A stretch of 13,488 nucleotides of DNA from Alphaproteobacteria bacterium UBA6187 (lineage in GTDB: Bacteria > Pseudomonadota > Alphaproteobacteria > Rickettsiales > UBA6187). The notes beneath the pieces are model-generated. The model ran no database searches and had not been told where the DNA came from. It saw only the letters and a list, made by a program, of their open reading frames with translations. Position 1 is the first letter of the stretch. Every line of letters starts with the position of its first letter. The stretch is from contig DITJ01000015.1 of the NCBI GenBank assembly GCA_002422795.1, positions 1-13,488 of the forward strand. Direction: 5' to 3'. The position numbers and the translations under genes were made by a program. Of this stretch, positions 6,448 to 13,189 are shown in pieces.

Positions 6448-6852
6448 ATGAAAAAGATTATCTTAACATTACTAGTTGGCACTATGCTTTCTAATCTTAC
6501 CGCATGCGGTACTATTTTACACCCTGAAAGAAAGGGGCAAAGAAGCGGGCGGATTGATCCGGGGATTGTAGTTTTAGATGGTGTGGGATTGCTTTTCTTC
6601 CTTATTCCTGGCGTTATAGCTTATGCTGTTGATTTTACTAACGGCACAATTTATCTACCTGGCGGCAGACATTCCAGTCTTGAAGAAAATTTAAGCACTA
6701 AGGAAATGACGGCTGTGCAAGTGGGGAAAGAAAATCTGTCTGATGAAAAAATAAAGACAGTAGTGTATAACCTCACGGGTAAAATTATTGATCTAAACGA
6801 CCCTAATATAAAAGTGTATAAAGCTAATGCTGATAAAGAGAGAGTTGGATAA
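6448..6852 (+). CDS. Putative lipoprotein with conserved RIDPGI..LDG and AVDF.NGTIYLP motifs
   Basis: From ATG 6448 the protein is 134 residues; this start has AAAGGA eight bases upstream and gives a proper signal peptide (MKKIILTLLVGTML) with a lipobox ending LTAC. An in-frame ATG at 6382 would add a 22-residue polar leader and is unlikely. After the lipidated Cys comes GTILHPERKGQRSG, then RIDPGIVVLDGVG, a strongly hydrophobic LLFFLIPGVIAYAVDF segment that may enter a membrane, and NGTIYLPGG. Similar small lipoproteins occur in many proteobacteria, but I know of no proven function. The C-terminal half (from about residue 70) is charged and less patterned. It follows the YdbH operon on the same strand with its own possible promoter, so an envelope role is plausible but unproven. 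Confidence 0.82.
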   Translation: MKKIILTLLVGTMLSNLTACGTILHPERKGQRSGRIDPGIVVLDGVGLLFFLIPGVIAYAVDFTNGTIYLPGGRHSSLEENLSTKEMTAVQVGKENLSDEKIKTVVYNLTGKIIDLNDPNIKVYKANADKERVG

Positions 6853-6997
6853 TTAATTCTTCGTCCAATGGCGTATTTTTAAGTGGGTTTCCTATTAAAA
6901 ATGCGCCTAACTCTCGAATATCCTGCTCCAAACTTCTATGCTCACTATCGTTAAATAACTAACGGTCACTCTCTTTATTTGCCAATATATAACTTTA

Positions 6998-9226
6998 TTA
7001 CTTCTTTCTCCATACACTTGCCAGCGTGATTATATATTCAAATTTTCGGCTGTGCTCGCGTATTAGGAAAGGCAATTCCTCCTGATGGATTAGTTCAAAT
7101 TCCGTAAGAATTTCTTTTACATCCGCAATACCATTTAGCCAGCGTGATTTAGGTGTATATTCTTCAAGCCAGCTAAATGGCGTTGTCATTACCAGTATGC
7201 CATCCTTTTTAACCAATGCGTTTTCGCCTTGCATCCGCTTTAAGCAAGCTGCAGGTTCTGGCAAACGGCATAGCACATTTGCCATTAACACCGCATCAAA
7301 ACCATTTAAATGCACCGGCAATATACATGCATCGCCTTGCTCAAAGCGCACGCGGCTGCGGTCAATTTCAGGGTCAACTTTAGCAGTGAGCGATACACCT
7401 TCTTCCCCAGAATCTTTCCGCCAATAGCTTAACTCACCTTTATTATTTAGAATGTTAGCATTATTTATAAACTCATAGCTATAATCGATTCCTATCACTT
7501 CCTTAAAATGCCTGGCCATCTCAAAGGTTGAACGCCCAACCGCGCAACCTAAATCAAGTGCACGTCCAAAACTACTGGCATATTGCGCAATAAGCTCAGC
7601 GCATTTCATCGGTAAATCTACTATTTCTGGGCGCGCTAAATTGAACTGCGGCACTTTATCCCATATTTCTTTATCGCTACCCCAATGGGTCAGCATATAT
7701 TTATTTAGCATTTCTTGCGTTTCATAAGTTGGCGCAGAATTGTTGTTAAGCAACCTGGCTCCTGATTGGGCGTTGCCATCTTCGCTCTGGACAATACGGA
7801 AACCAGCATGTTGAAAGAAATGTGGGCGGAAATGGAACCGGGCGAAACGACTTGCCTGGTCGCCCGTGGAAATAAAGGAGCCGCCCAGGATCATCTGGTG
7901 CTTTCCGTCATAACATGGAGCGCTAAAATCATCATAATAAGGATGCGGGTTTGCCCCGCTAAGTGGATGAAAATGGTCTTCACACCATTGCCAAACATTG
8001 CCAAACACATCATGAAAACCTTTGCTATTGGGAGTTTTCGCATTTACAGAGCTTTCTCCACCAGACTTCAGGTTGTTATTGGCAATATATTCCTTACCAT
8101 CGCGAATAGCGTGGTGCTCTGCTTCTGTAAGCAGGCGATACGGCGCGCCGCCATCGTTCTCACTTTTCCAGGCACAATAGGCTTTAGCTTCATGATAATT
8201 CACACATACCGGCCAATCAGGCTGCATATCAACTATTTCGAAAATAGTGCGTATCTTATAAAGATGTAATCCGCTTGGGCCATCTTGCACCCAAAAACTA
8301 GGGAATTTTATGTTACGGAAACATCGCCAGTCCCAGCCATCTAGCGACCAGTATTTTTCTTCCGCATAGCCGCCTGCTTTCACAAAATCCAGAAATTCCC
8401 TGTTGCTGATAAGTTGTTTACTTGCAGCAAATGGCCGCACAATACGAACTTCGCTACCATATTCATTATCCCAGCCAAAAGTTGGGAAATCATGCGGTTT
8501 TCCGAGTGACACTTGGCTTTCATCCATATTTATCATGCTATTGGCGGAAAAATTTTGTGTGTTTATGGATTCAATTGCAGGCCAGGCATCTGGTTTGCGT
8601 ACACACTCTATGGGCAACTCCCTTATAAGCACGCTAGAGGTTTCCAGGTGAATACGCTCATGTTCAAAACCCATCACGAGCGCCCACATTGGGCTTTCCT
8701 GGGTAATTGGTAGATGGCTAGGTTCTAAGTGTGGGTGCGTTTCAATAAGGTTGCTAATAATTTCATAAACTTGTTTGCGGTATGCACGCACATCGGCAAG
8801 AAGCGGCCAAATAAACTGATTGCCATCATGCAAGTCATCCCAGCGCATTTCATCAACGCCCATTTCAAACAGCTTCTCAAAATCTGCATTAAGAGGCTTA
8901 TCCAACAGCCCTGCGACCCTTAATTTATTGATATACAAAGATGCAACATGCCCATAATAAAAAATTAGCGGGTGGCGTAGCTGGTGATATGGGCGGCGGT
9001 AATAAGCTTCTTCATTTGCAAGGCCGCTAAGCAGCACTTCTGTAAGGGACCAGCTATTGTTGAAATAATCGAGAATTTCCTGGCGGCTGGAATCTAGCCT
9101 AACTTGCTGCAAGGAAGTTATTGTTCCATCCGCGTGAACACCTGGGCATTTTCCATAAACAGGTGGTAAACCAGTATATTCTAAGATATCATTGTTTTTA
9201 ACATCTAGCCGAGCCGCTATATGCAT
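6998..9226 (-). CDS. ovoA: OvoA, bifunctional 5-histidylcysteine sulfoxide synthase / mercaptohistidine N-methyltransferase
   Basis: OvoA starts ovothiol A synthesis: with iron and O2 it joins cysteine and histidine into 5-histidylcysteine sulfoxide, and its C-terminal domain later N-methylates 5-thiohistidine. The 742-residue protein contains all parts. A DinB-like region has YYRRPYHQLRHPLIFYYGH (His93 the likely first iron ligand) and FEHERIHLE giving the HxxxHxE pair His189, His193 (with Glu195). An FGE-sulfatase/SUMF1-like domain follows (about 250-480) with DVFGNVWQWCEDHFHP and GGSFISTGDQASRFARF. A class I SAM methyltransferase closes the protein (about 505-742), motif I LDLGCAVGR at 557-565. 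HPLIFYYGH and RIHLETSSVLIRELP are OvoA rather than EgtB features. The separate lyase needed for ovothiol (OvoB) is not in the window. AGGA six bases before ATG supports the start. lipB lies 95 bases upstream on the same strand. Confidence 0.94.
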   Translation of the reverse strand: MHIAARLDVKNNDILEYTGLPPVYGKCPGVHADGTITSLQQVRLDSSRQEILDYFNNSWSLTEVLLSGLANEEAYYRRPYHQLRHPLIFYYGHVASLYINKLRVAGLLDKPLNADFEKLFEMGVDEMRWDDLHDGNQFIWPLLADVRAYRKQVYEIISNLIETHPHLEPSHLPITQESPMWALVMGFEHERIHLETSSVLIRELPIECVRKPDAWPAIESINTQNFSANSMINMDESQVSLGKPHDFPTFGWDNEYGSEVRIVRPFAASKQLISNREFLDFVKAGGYAEEKYWSLDGWDWRCFRNIKFPSFWVQDGPSGLHLYKIRTIFEIVDMQPDWPVCVNYHEAKAYCAWKSENDGGAPYRLLTEAEHHAIRDGKEYIANNNLKSGGESSVNAKTPNSKGFHDVFGNVWQWCEDHFHPLSGANPHPYYDDFSAPCYDGKHQMILGGSFISTGDQASRFARFHFRPHFFQHAGFRIVQSEDGNAQSGARLLNNNSAPTYETQEMLNKYMLTHWGSDKEIWDKVPQFNLARPEIVDLPMKCAELIAQYASSFGRALDLGCAVGRSTFEMARHFKEVIGIDYSYEFINNANILNNKGELSYWRKDSGEEGVSLTAKVDPEIDRSRVRFEQGDACILPVHLNGFDAVLMANVLCRLPEPAACLKRMQGENALVKKDGILVMTTPFSWLEEYTPKSRWLNGIADVKEILTEFELIHQEELPFLIREHSRKFEYIITLASVWRKK

Positions 9227-9321
9227 ATTAAATCCTAAATTGTATTTGCCACCTTTACTTAAGGTATAGTGTTTTACTTTTTATTTCAAATTCATAAAAT
9301 ACTAAATGGACAACTATATAA

Positions 9322-9948
9322 TTAAAAGATTTTTAAAAATTCCTCTTTCAAAACATCATCAAGCGCATCCATGGTAACTTGCCGGCCTAAACCGGCAAAA
9401 GAAGTTACCCCGTATTCTGATATACCGCATGGCACGATGCCTTTAAAATTAGCTAAATCAGGGTGCAAATTAATAGCAATACCGTGATATGTAACCCACT
9501 TGCGTATCCTTATGCCGATTGCCGCAATTTTTGCCTCACCTGATGGCGTATCTACCCATATTCCAATCCTTCCCGGCCTTCTTCCGCCATCTATATCAAA
9601 GCGGCTTAGGGTGTTTATTATCCATTGTTCCAGGTTTTGCACATAAGCGCGGATATCCTCGGCGTTGCGGGCTTTTAAATTAAGCATAACATAAGCAACC
9701 CTTTGCCCAGGGCCGTGATAGGTAAACTCACCGCCTCGTCCGGCTTCATATACAGGGAATTTATCCGGCTCCAGTAAATCAGCTTTTTTTGCGCTGGTTC
9801 CGGCCGTGTAAAGCGGCGGGTGCTCCACCAACCATACAAGCTCGCTCCCTTCGCCTGATATAATATCGGCAACCTGTCCTTCCATTTGCTTTAGTGCGTA
9901 ATCATAGCCGGTTAAGCCTTCAGAAATTTTCCATTCCATTGTTATCAT
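9322..9948 (-). CDS. lipB: Octanoyltransferase (lipoate biosynthesis protein B)
   Basis: LipB moves the octanoyl group from acyl carrier protein to the lipoyl domains of 2-oxoacid dehydrogenases and the glycine cleavage H protein; LipA then inserts sulfur. The protein shows VEHPPLYTAGTSAK (about 41-54), the signature GRGGEFTYHGPGQRVAY (70-86), the catalytic Lys140 in AKIAAIGIRIRKWVTYHG and the catalytic Cys174 in GIVPCGI. From ATG 9948 it has 208 residues, the usual size. ATG 9939 (MEWKISEG) is a reasonable alternative start, and a TTG at 9969 is open but unlikely; AAGG lies only three bases before 9948. Its beginning overlaps the end of the upstream xre gene, so translation is probably coupled. 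lipA is not in the window. Confidence 0.95.
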   Translation of the reverse strand: MITMEWKISEGLTGYDYALKQMEGQVADIISGEGSELVWLVEHPPLYTAGTSAKKADLLEPDKFPVYEAGRGGEFTYHGPGQRVAYVMLNLKARNAEDIRAYVQNLEQWIINTLSRFDIDGGRRPGRIGIWVDTPSGEAKIAAIGIRIRKWVTYHGIAINLHPDLANFKGIVPCGISEYGVTSFAGLGRQVTMDALDDVLKEEFLKIF

Positions 9949-10192
9949 TAGCCTTAAAAAATTCTTCAAATTCTACATTTAAAATAGCAGCCAGCTTGAT
10001 TAATACTTCAAAAGAAATTTTGCTATCACCCCTTTCGTATTTTTCAAGGGTGCGGGTGCTAATTCCAGAAAGGCTGGAAAGCCCGTCTATAGTAATTTTT
10101 CGGGCAATTCGTGCTTTATGAATTTTATCACCGATATTCCTATAAAACTGATGTAGTGCGATGCCTTCTTCGCGCGTTGTTATTAAGCTCAT
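9920..10192 (-). CDS. XRE-family helix-turn-helix regulator
   Basis: A 90-residue DNA-binding protein made almost entirely of a lambda-repressor/XRE-type HTH domain (about residues 19-77): IHKARIARKITIDGLSSLSG as helices 1-2, ISTRTLEKYERGDSKISFEV with the recognition helix and the conserved E-x-G turn, and LIKLAAILNVEFEEFF. No ligand-binding domain follows, only a short tail. The start is well supported: AAGGAG lies six bases before the ATG. It overlaps lipB by up to 29 bases, so it likely controls, or is at least co-expressed with, lipB. A palindromic repeat ends 31 bases upstream of its start codon and carries a TATAAT in the right direction. The operator is unknown. Confidence 0.88.
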   Translation of the reverse strand: MSLITTREEGIALHQFYRNIGDKIHKARIARKITIDGLSSLSGISTRTLEKYERGDSKISFEVLIKLAAILNVEFEEFFKANDNNGMENF

Positions 10193-10223
10193 TTCAAACT
10201 CCTTTAATTAAGGTGTTTATGGT

Positions 10224-10270
10224 TCGTCATCACCCGAATTTTACGATAGTAAAATTATAGGGTGATCCAG
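10224..10270. repeat. Interspersed palindromic repeat, copy B1 (leader of the xre-lipB operon)
   Basis: Reading on the minus strand it is CTGGATCACCC, AATTTTAC, short loop, GTAAAATT, CGGGTGATGACGA. It matches 4296-4341 at every position except one additional loop base. In both places the unit sits upstream of the next gene and in the same relative orientation (toward ydbH at copy A, toward xre here). The sequence includes TATAAT (minus strand), which could act as a -10 box. Confidence 0.9.
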
Positions 10271-10279
10271 TTTAAAATT

Positions 10280-10326
10280 CTGGATTCCCCTATAGTTTTT
10301 TAAGAAAAAAACTCGGGGAATGACGA
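10280..10326. repeat. Interspersed palindromic repeat, copy B2, diverged relative facing B1
   Basis: It opens CTGGATTCCCCTATAG and closes CTCGGGGAATGACGA, with an inner GTTTTTT/AAAAAAC stem. The ends and the CCCTATA / CGGG layout are those of B1, but the arm bases (TTCCCC for TCACCC) and the inner stem differ on both sides so pairing is kept. B1 and B2 are head to head with a nine-base TTTAAAATT spacer, forming a larger inverted repeat. A relic of the same junction is visible next to copy A (4276-4295). Confidence 0.8.
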
Positions 10327-10738
10327 TATACATAAACATCAATTGATTAAAATAACCACCAGTTGCCTGGTGGCCGGAAGTTCAAACAGCTGTAATACAT
10401 CAGCCGCCATACCCTTTAGCTTGCGCCTGGACATGCGGCATGGCCAACCGGCCACAAAGGCTGGAAATAAAAAACCACCCAAAAACCGGAGGGTGAAGGC
10501 CGTGTATTACAGGAAGTGTTTGAAGCTTCCAGGGCAAATGCCCATGTGCTGATTTTAAGTTATGGCTGGTGATAAGTAAAGCAGTTTGTATTGACTTTTG
10601 CGGTAAAATAGATTTAGAATAGACTGCAGGGAAGGGTGATGCCTTGCCGGGGACCACCCTCCCTAGTTCAAGAATTACTAGCGATCTTTAAAAAGCTCTG
10701 CTAGCAACTCAAAAACCAGCCAGGATATTCTGAGTCAT
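10327..10738. other. Gene-poor interval with dense complementary segments, candidate structured RNA or element remnant
   Basis: No open frame here reads like a protein I recognise. Pairing segments are frequent: CCACCAG/CTGGTGG (10356-10362, 10367-10373); CTGTAATACA with TGTATTACAG (10390-10399, 10503-10512) enclosing CAGCC/GGCTG (10401-10405, 10459-10463), GCCAT/ATGGC, GGCC-AACC-GGCC (10442-10453) and CACCC/GGGTG (10476-10480, 10491-10495). Then come GGGC/GCCC (10532-10535, 10540-10543), a nine-pair stem 10581-10589 with 10619-10627, GGG-AGGGTG with CACCCTCCC (10629-10638, 10655-10663) and CTAGC/GCTAG (10678-10682, 10700-10704). I find no RNase P, tmRNA, SRP or B12-riboswitch signatures. On the minus strand an 18-codon open end (stop at 10678-10680) just left of the insertion sequence could be a truncated gene tail. 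Confidence 0.35.
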
Positions 10739-10768
10739 ACCCTTACCCACAAATTGTGGTATGGGTAT
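10737..10768. repeat. Hairpin at the left end of the insertion sequence
   Basis: ATACCC (10737-10742) pairs with GGGTAT (10763-10768), and inside it CCACAA/TTGTGG (10747-10752, 10754-10759) forms a second stem around a single A. On a transcript entering from outside, this would fold just inside the element and could hinder transposase expression, as inverted repeats near the ends of IS10/IS50 do. The function is inferred. Confidence 0.5.
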
Positions 10769-10829
10769 TTATTTCTCACCCAACCTATATTACACTGCCA
10801 ATTATTTAACAAATAATGCAGGTAGTATT

Positions 10830-12239
10830 ATGAAAAGTCATTCGAATTGGATAATAGAAGAATTATCTGGTGTATCGCTTGGAGACAAGCGCCTTGATGA
10901 CCGTTTATTTCAAATAAGTGAATCATTTTATAATAGCCCGGAATTGAGCATCCAATCTTCGTGTAATGGTTGGGCTGAAACCAAGGCTGCATATAGATTT
11001 TTTGATAATGAGAAGGTTACTGCGGATAAGATATTATCGCCTCATATGGAATCGACGTTGCAGCGTGTTTCAAAAGAAAAGATTGTCCTGATGGTTCAGG
11101 ATACTACATTGATAGATTGCAGCCATAGGGAGTCCGCTATAGATGGTATTGGCCATTTATTTCGGGATAGTGACCAAGGATTTTTGCTACATCCTACAAT
11201 TGCAGTCACACCTGACAAGCGTTGTTTGGGTGTTGTTCATAATCATTGTTGGGTAAGGAAGGAGCTTGGGGTCAGGCATGATTTTAGTAAGAAAACAGCA
11301 TCCGAAAAAGAGACGCAACGCTGGCTTGAAAGCTACCGCTATAGCAATGAAATAGCAAAAAACAATCCTGGTACATCAGTCATCAATATCGCCGACAGAG
11401 AGGCGGATGTTTATGAATTCTTTATGGAAACGCTCGGTAATCTGGAGGCGGATAACAATGCCGGCTGGATTATAAGATCGGCCTATAACCGCAAGCTTAT
11501 GAATAGCGAAAAACCTGAGCATCTGCTGTGGAACAAGCTTAGGGCCGGAGAAATCGTACAACAGATCGAGTTTGACCTACCCAACTACAAGAAACATGAC
11601 CGTAAAACAAACAAAGTAACGCAGGAAATCCGAGCGGCAAGAGTAACCTTAAAGCCATGCAAAGGCATTAAAATGAGGTCTTTGAAACCAGTGGATGTTA
11701 CCGCTGTTTTATGTACAGAAAAAAATACCCCAGAAGGTGCAAAGCCAATTGAATGGCTGTTGTTAACAAGTATCGAATTAAACCAGGAAACTACGCCGGA
11801 AATTATCGTTCAATATTACCTATGCCGCTGGCAGATCGAGCTTTATTTTAAAACCCTTAAAAGTGGCTGTAAAATAGAGTGCCTACAGCTTGATTCCTAC
11901 AAAAAACTAAATGCTTGTATCGCGTTATATATGATCATAGCATGGCGCATCATGTTTATTACAATGGTGGCGCGCGATGCAAAAAATGTCCCATGCACAT
12001 TATTGCTCGGAGATGAAGAATGGAAAACAGCCTTTATACTGGCAAATAGAAAACCACCGCCAGAGCAGATACCAACCTTATATGAAATGACCAGGATAAT
12101 TGGAAAACTAGGCGGATTCCTGGGACGAAAATCAGACGGAGAATCAGGCATTAAAGCAATCTGGACCGGCATGAATAAAGTCCGCCAGGCTCTTACCATT
12201 ACTAACAATAAAATGGACTATGATTATGAAATCATTTAA
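10830..12239 (+). CDS. tnp: IS4-family transposase (Tn5/IS50 type), intact
   Basis: This DDE transposase catalyses cut-and-paste movement of the surrounding insertion sequence. The 469-residue protein matches the Tn5 plan: an N-terminal DNA-binding region (WIIEELSGVSLGDKRLDDRL, then GWAETKAAYRFFDNEKVT), first catalytic Asp91 in MVQDTT, second Asp189 in INIADREADVYEFF, a beta-strand insertion, PIEWLLLTS, and third Glu337 in the IS4 signature Y-x2-R-x3-E-x6-K (Tyr330, Arg333, Glu337, Lys344). All key residues are present and no stop or frameshift breaks the frame. I chose ATG 10830 (MKSHSNW), which has an AGG seven to eight bases upstream and fits the family N-terminus; an earlier in-frame ATG at 10761 lies in the end hairpin and would add 23 residues unlike the family. 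Confidence 0.95.
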   Translation: MKSHSNWIIEELSGVSLGDKRLDDRLFQISESFYNSPELSIQSSCNGWAETKAAYRFFDNEKVTADKILSPHMESTLQRVSKEKIVLMVQDTTLIDCSHRESAIDGIGHLFRDSDQGFLLHPTIAVTPDKRCLGVVHNHCWVRKELGVRHDFSKKTASEKETQRWLESYRYSNEIAKNNPGTSVINIADREADVYEFFMETLGNLEADNNAGWIIRSAYNRKLMNSEKPEHLLWNKLRAGEIVQQIEFDLPNYKKHDRKTNKVTQEIRAARVTLKPCKGIKMRSLKPVDVTAVLCTEKNTPEGAKPIEWLLLTSIELNQETTPEIIVQYYLCRWQIELYFKTLKSGCKIECLQLDSYKKLNACIALYMIIAWRIMFITMVARDAKNVPCTLLLGDEEWKTAFILANRKPPPEQIPTLYEMTRIIGKLGGFLGRKSDGESGIKAIWTGMNKVRQALTITNNKMDYDYEII

Positions 12240-12246
12240 TCTATAT

Positions 12247-12609
12247 TTAAGGGTAAGGGTAAGGGTTACGGTAGTCTATATGGTTAGGATCTATTTTATT
12301 TCTATAACCGCGCTGTTTTTGCAGCCATATTAAAAACTGTTTTAAAGCCCTTAAATTATCATCAACATATGAAAGTGATACATTTTTCTCCAACATATGA
12401 TAAATATAACGGTTAGCCCGTTTTTCATTAAATGAACTAAAAATTTCAAACCTTGTAAACTCTTCATAACATCTTACATGTTTTAAAACACTTCTTACGG
12501 TTTTTTCATCTTTATGTAGCTTGCGATGAAAATGTATGCGGAATTTGTATTTCAGACGTTCATTTTCTGCAGAATAACGAGCGCGATTTTCTTTGCTAAT
12601 AAGGGTTAC
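12247..12609 (-). pseudogene. Tyrosine integrase gene, N-terminal fragment cut by the insertion sequence
   Basis: Reading down the minus strand, an uninterrupted frame of about 120 codons translates to ISKENRARYSAENERLKYKF, then HRKLHKDEKTVRSVLKHVRC, YEEFTRFEIFSSFNEKRANR, LEKNVSLSYVDDNLRALKQF, LIWLQKQRGYRNKIDPNHID. This is the SAM-like core-binding domain of site-specific tyrosine recombinases of alphaproteobacterial islands. It has no ATG, GTG or TTG at its 5' end: TAG stands at 12610-12612, followed by GTA ACC CTT ATT. The match ends at the insertion-sequence border, and the final codons (PYPYP, stop 12247-12249) are read from the element's GGGTAA repeat. The catalytic R...HxxR...Y domain is absent here and is not found on the left of the insertion. 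Conventional gene finding would miss it for lack of a start codon. Confidence 0.8.
12251..12266 (+). repeat. GGGTAA tandem hexamers at the right end of the insertion sequence
   Basis: GGGTAAGGGTAAGGGT is two and two-thirds copies of GGGTAA. The left end has only one complete ACCCTTACCC, so the right terminus appears expanded or holds an additional inverted-repeat unit. This blurs the exact element boundary. Confidence 0.6.
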
Positions 12610-12657
12610 CTATCTTTTGTAATTAAAGTTGATTTTGATAAAAACTCTTATTGGTTT

Positions 12658-13176
12658 TCATAGCCAAAGCACCATTTGCGATGACTTGTTTGGGGTGTGT
12701 TTACTTGCGTTGCCGGAGTGAGTATTTCCGGTGGAAGAGTTAGAATTATATAATTCCAAAACCTCCACCACATGAAAAGTTGATTCCAATTCTTTCTTAT
12801 CGGCAAGTTTGTAACTTTTATACATAGTTGTTTTGCAGGTGCGGCAAAAAGCTTTTGCCCTCATTGCATTGCCAAAAAAATTAAGCTGGATATTTTTCTT
12901 ATATGGAATACTGGGTGCGTGGCATTTAAAGCAGAACATATGATCAAATGTAGTTACACATTTGTAATTCCTGTTCTTTTTCCTTAAGAACTCTATTAAA
13001 TCATTGCCATAAATAAGAATTGGCCTGCTTTTATCTATAGTTTTCAGGCCATGTTCTGCCCAGCCACGCACGGTTTGGCAATGCAGTCCATATGGTTTAT
13101 ATACCCTGCAAATGTCATCAATATCATAGGTAAACCAATATTTTATACGGTTTACCGAGTAAATCTTTCCTGCCAT
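12658..13176 (-). CDS. Helix-turn-helix protein with zinc ribbon, genomic-island type
   Basis: The 172-residue protein begins with a putative HTH of the MerR/excisionase kind (about 11-68): IKYWFTYDIDDICRVYKPYG, LHCQTVRGWAEHGL, then RPILIYGNDLIEFLRKKN. A Cys-rich part follows with CFKC (Cys82, Cys85) and CRTC (Cys111, Cys114), two CxxC pairs 25 residues apart that should bind one zinc ion. The tail after residue 145 is Ser/Asn/Thr-rich and probably disordered. Proteins of this plan accompany integrases on alphaproteobacterial islands; the exact role (integration control or directionality) is unproven. The gene lies 13 bases after alpA with GGGGG five bases before its ATG. Its TGA overlaps an ATG that opens a 12-codon frame leading toward the integrase fragment, which hints that the integrase was once translationally coupled. 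Confidence 0.8.
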   Translation of the reverse strand: MAGKIYSVNRIKYWFTYDIDDICRVYKPYGLHCQTVRGWAEHGLKTIDKSRPILIYGNDLIEFLRKKNRNYKCVTTFDHMFCFKCHAPSIPYKKNIQLNFFGNAMRAKAFCRTCKTTMYKSYKLADKKELESTFHVVEVLELYNSNSSTGNTHSGNASKHTPNKSSQMVLWL

Positions 13177-13189
13177 AATAACCCCCTTT

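Larger units (their letters stand above)
10739..12266 (+). mobile_element. IS4-family insertion sequence (IS50/Tn5-like)
   Basis: About 1.53 kb carrying one intact transposase gene. The best terminal inverted repeat is ACCCTTACCC at 10739-10748, matched by its complement at 12257-12266; the right end repeats the hexamer GGGTAA in tandem. The right edge is set by the integrase frame, which stays recognisable up to the Asp-Tyr-Arg-Asn codons ending at about 12265. No direct target duplication is seen (ATTCTGAGTCAT on the left, TACGGTAGTC on the right), so the element either suffered a flanking deletion or recombined with another copy. Exact ends are uncertain by several bases. Confidence 0.75.

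Noticed and set aside
6824..6958. A 44-codon minus-strand frame with protein-like sequence (EQDIRELGAFLIGNPL) after ovoA
   Set aside because: It has no start codon, partly overlaps the lipoprotein gene and matches nothing I know. It could be a relic, but one cannot say from sequence alone.
10343..10657. Open frames on both strands (69 and 85 codons) in the gene-poor interval
   Set aside because: No ribosome binding site, no recognisable domain, and the two frames overlap on opposite strands; they more likely reflect the base composition of a structured region.
10629..10663. Resemblance of AGGGAAGGGTG...CCGGGG to a cobalamin riboswitch
   Set aside because: The B12-box and the GCAAC core are missing, and no cobalamin gene follows.
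10663..10690. GAATTACTAGCGAT resembles part of the 16S rRNA complement
   Set aside because: The match is only about 13 bases and the flanks do not continue as rRNA.
10327..10738. tmRNA, RNase P RNA or SRP RNA in the gene-poor interval
   Set aside because: I found no GAGGAAAGTCC, no tag reading frame of the ANDN type, no T-arm and no SRP GGAAG loop context on either strand.
12251..12266. Telomere-like GGGTAA repeats
   Set aside because: Fewer than three units, located at an insertion-sequence end; no sign of a linear replicon end.
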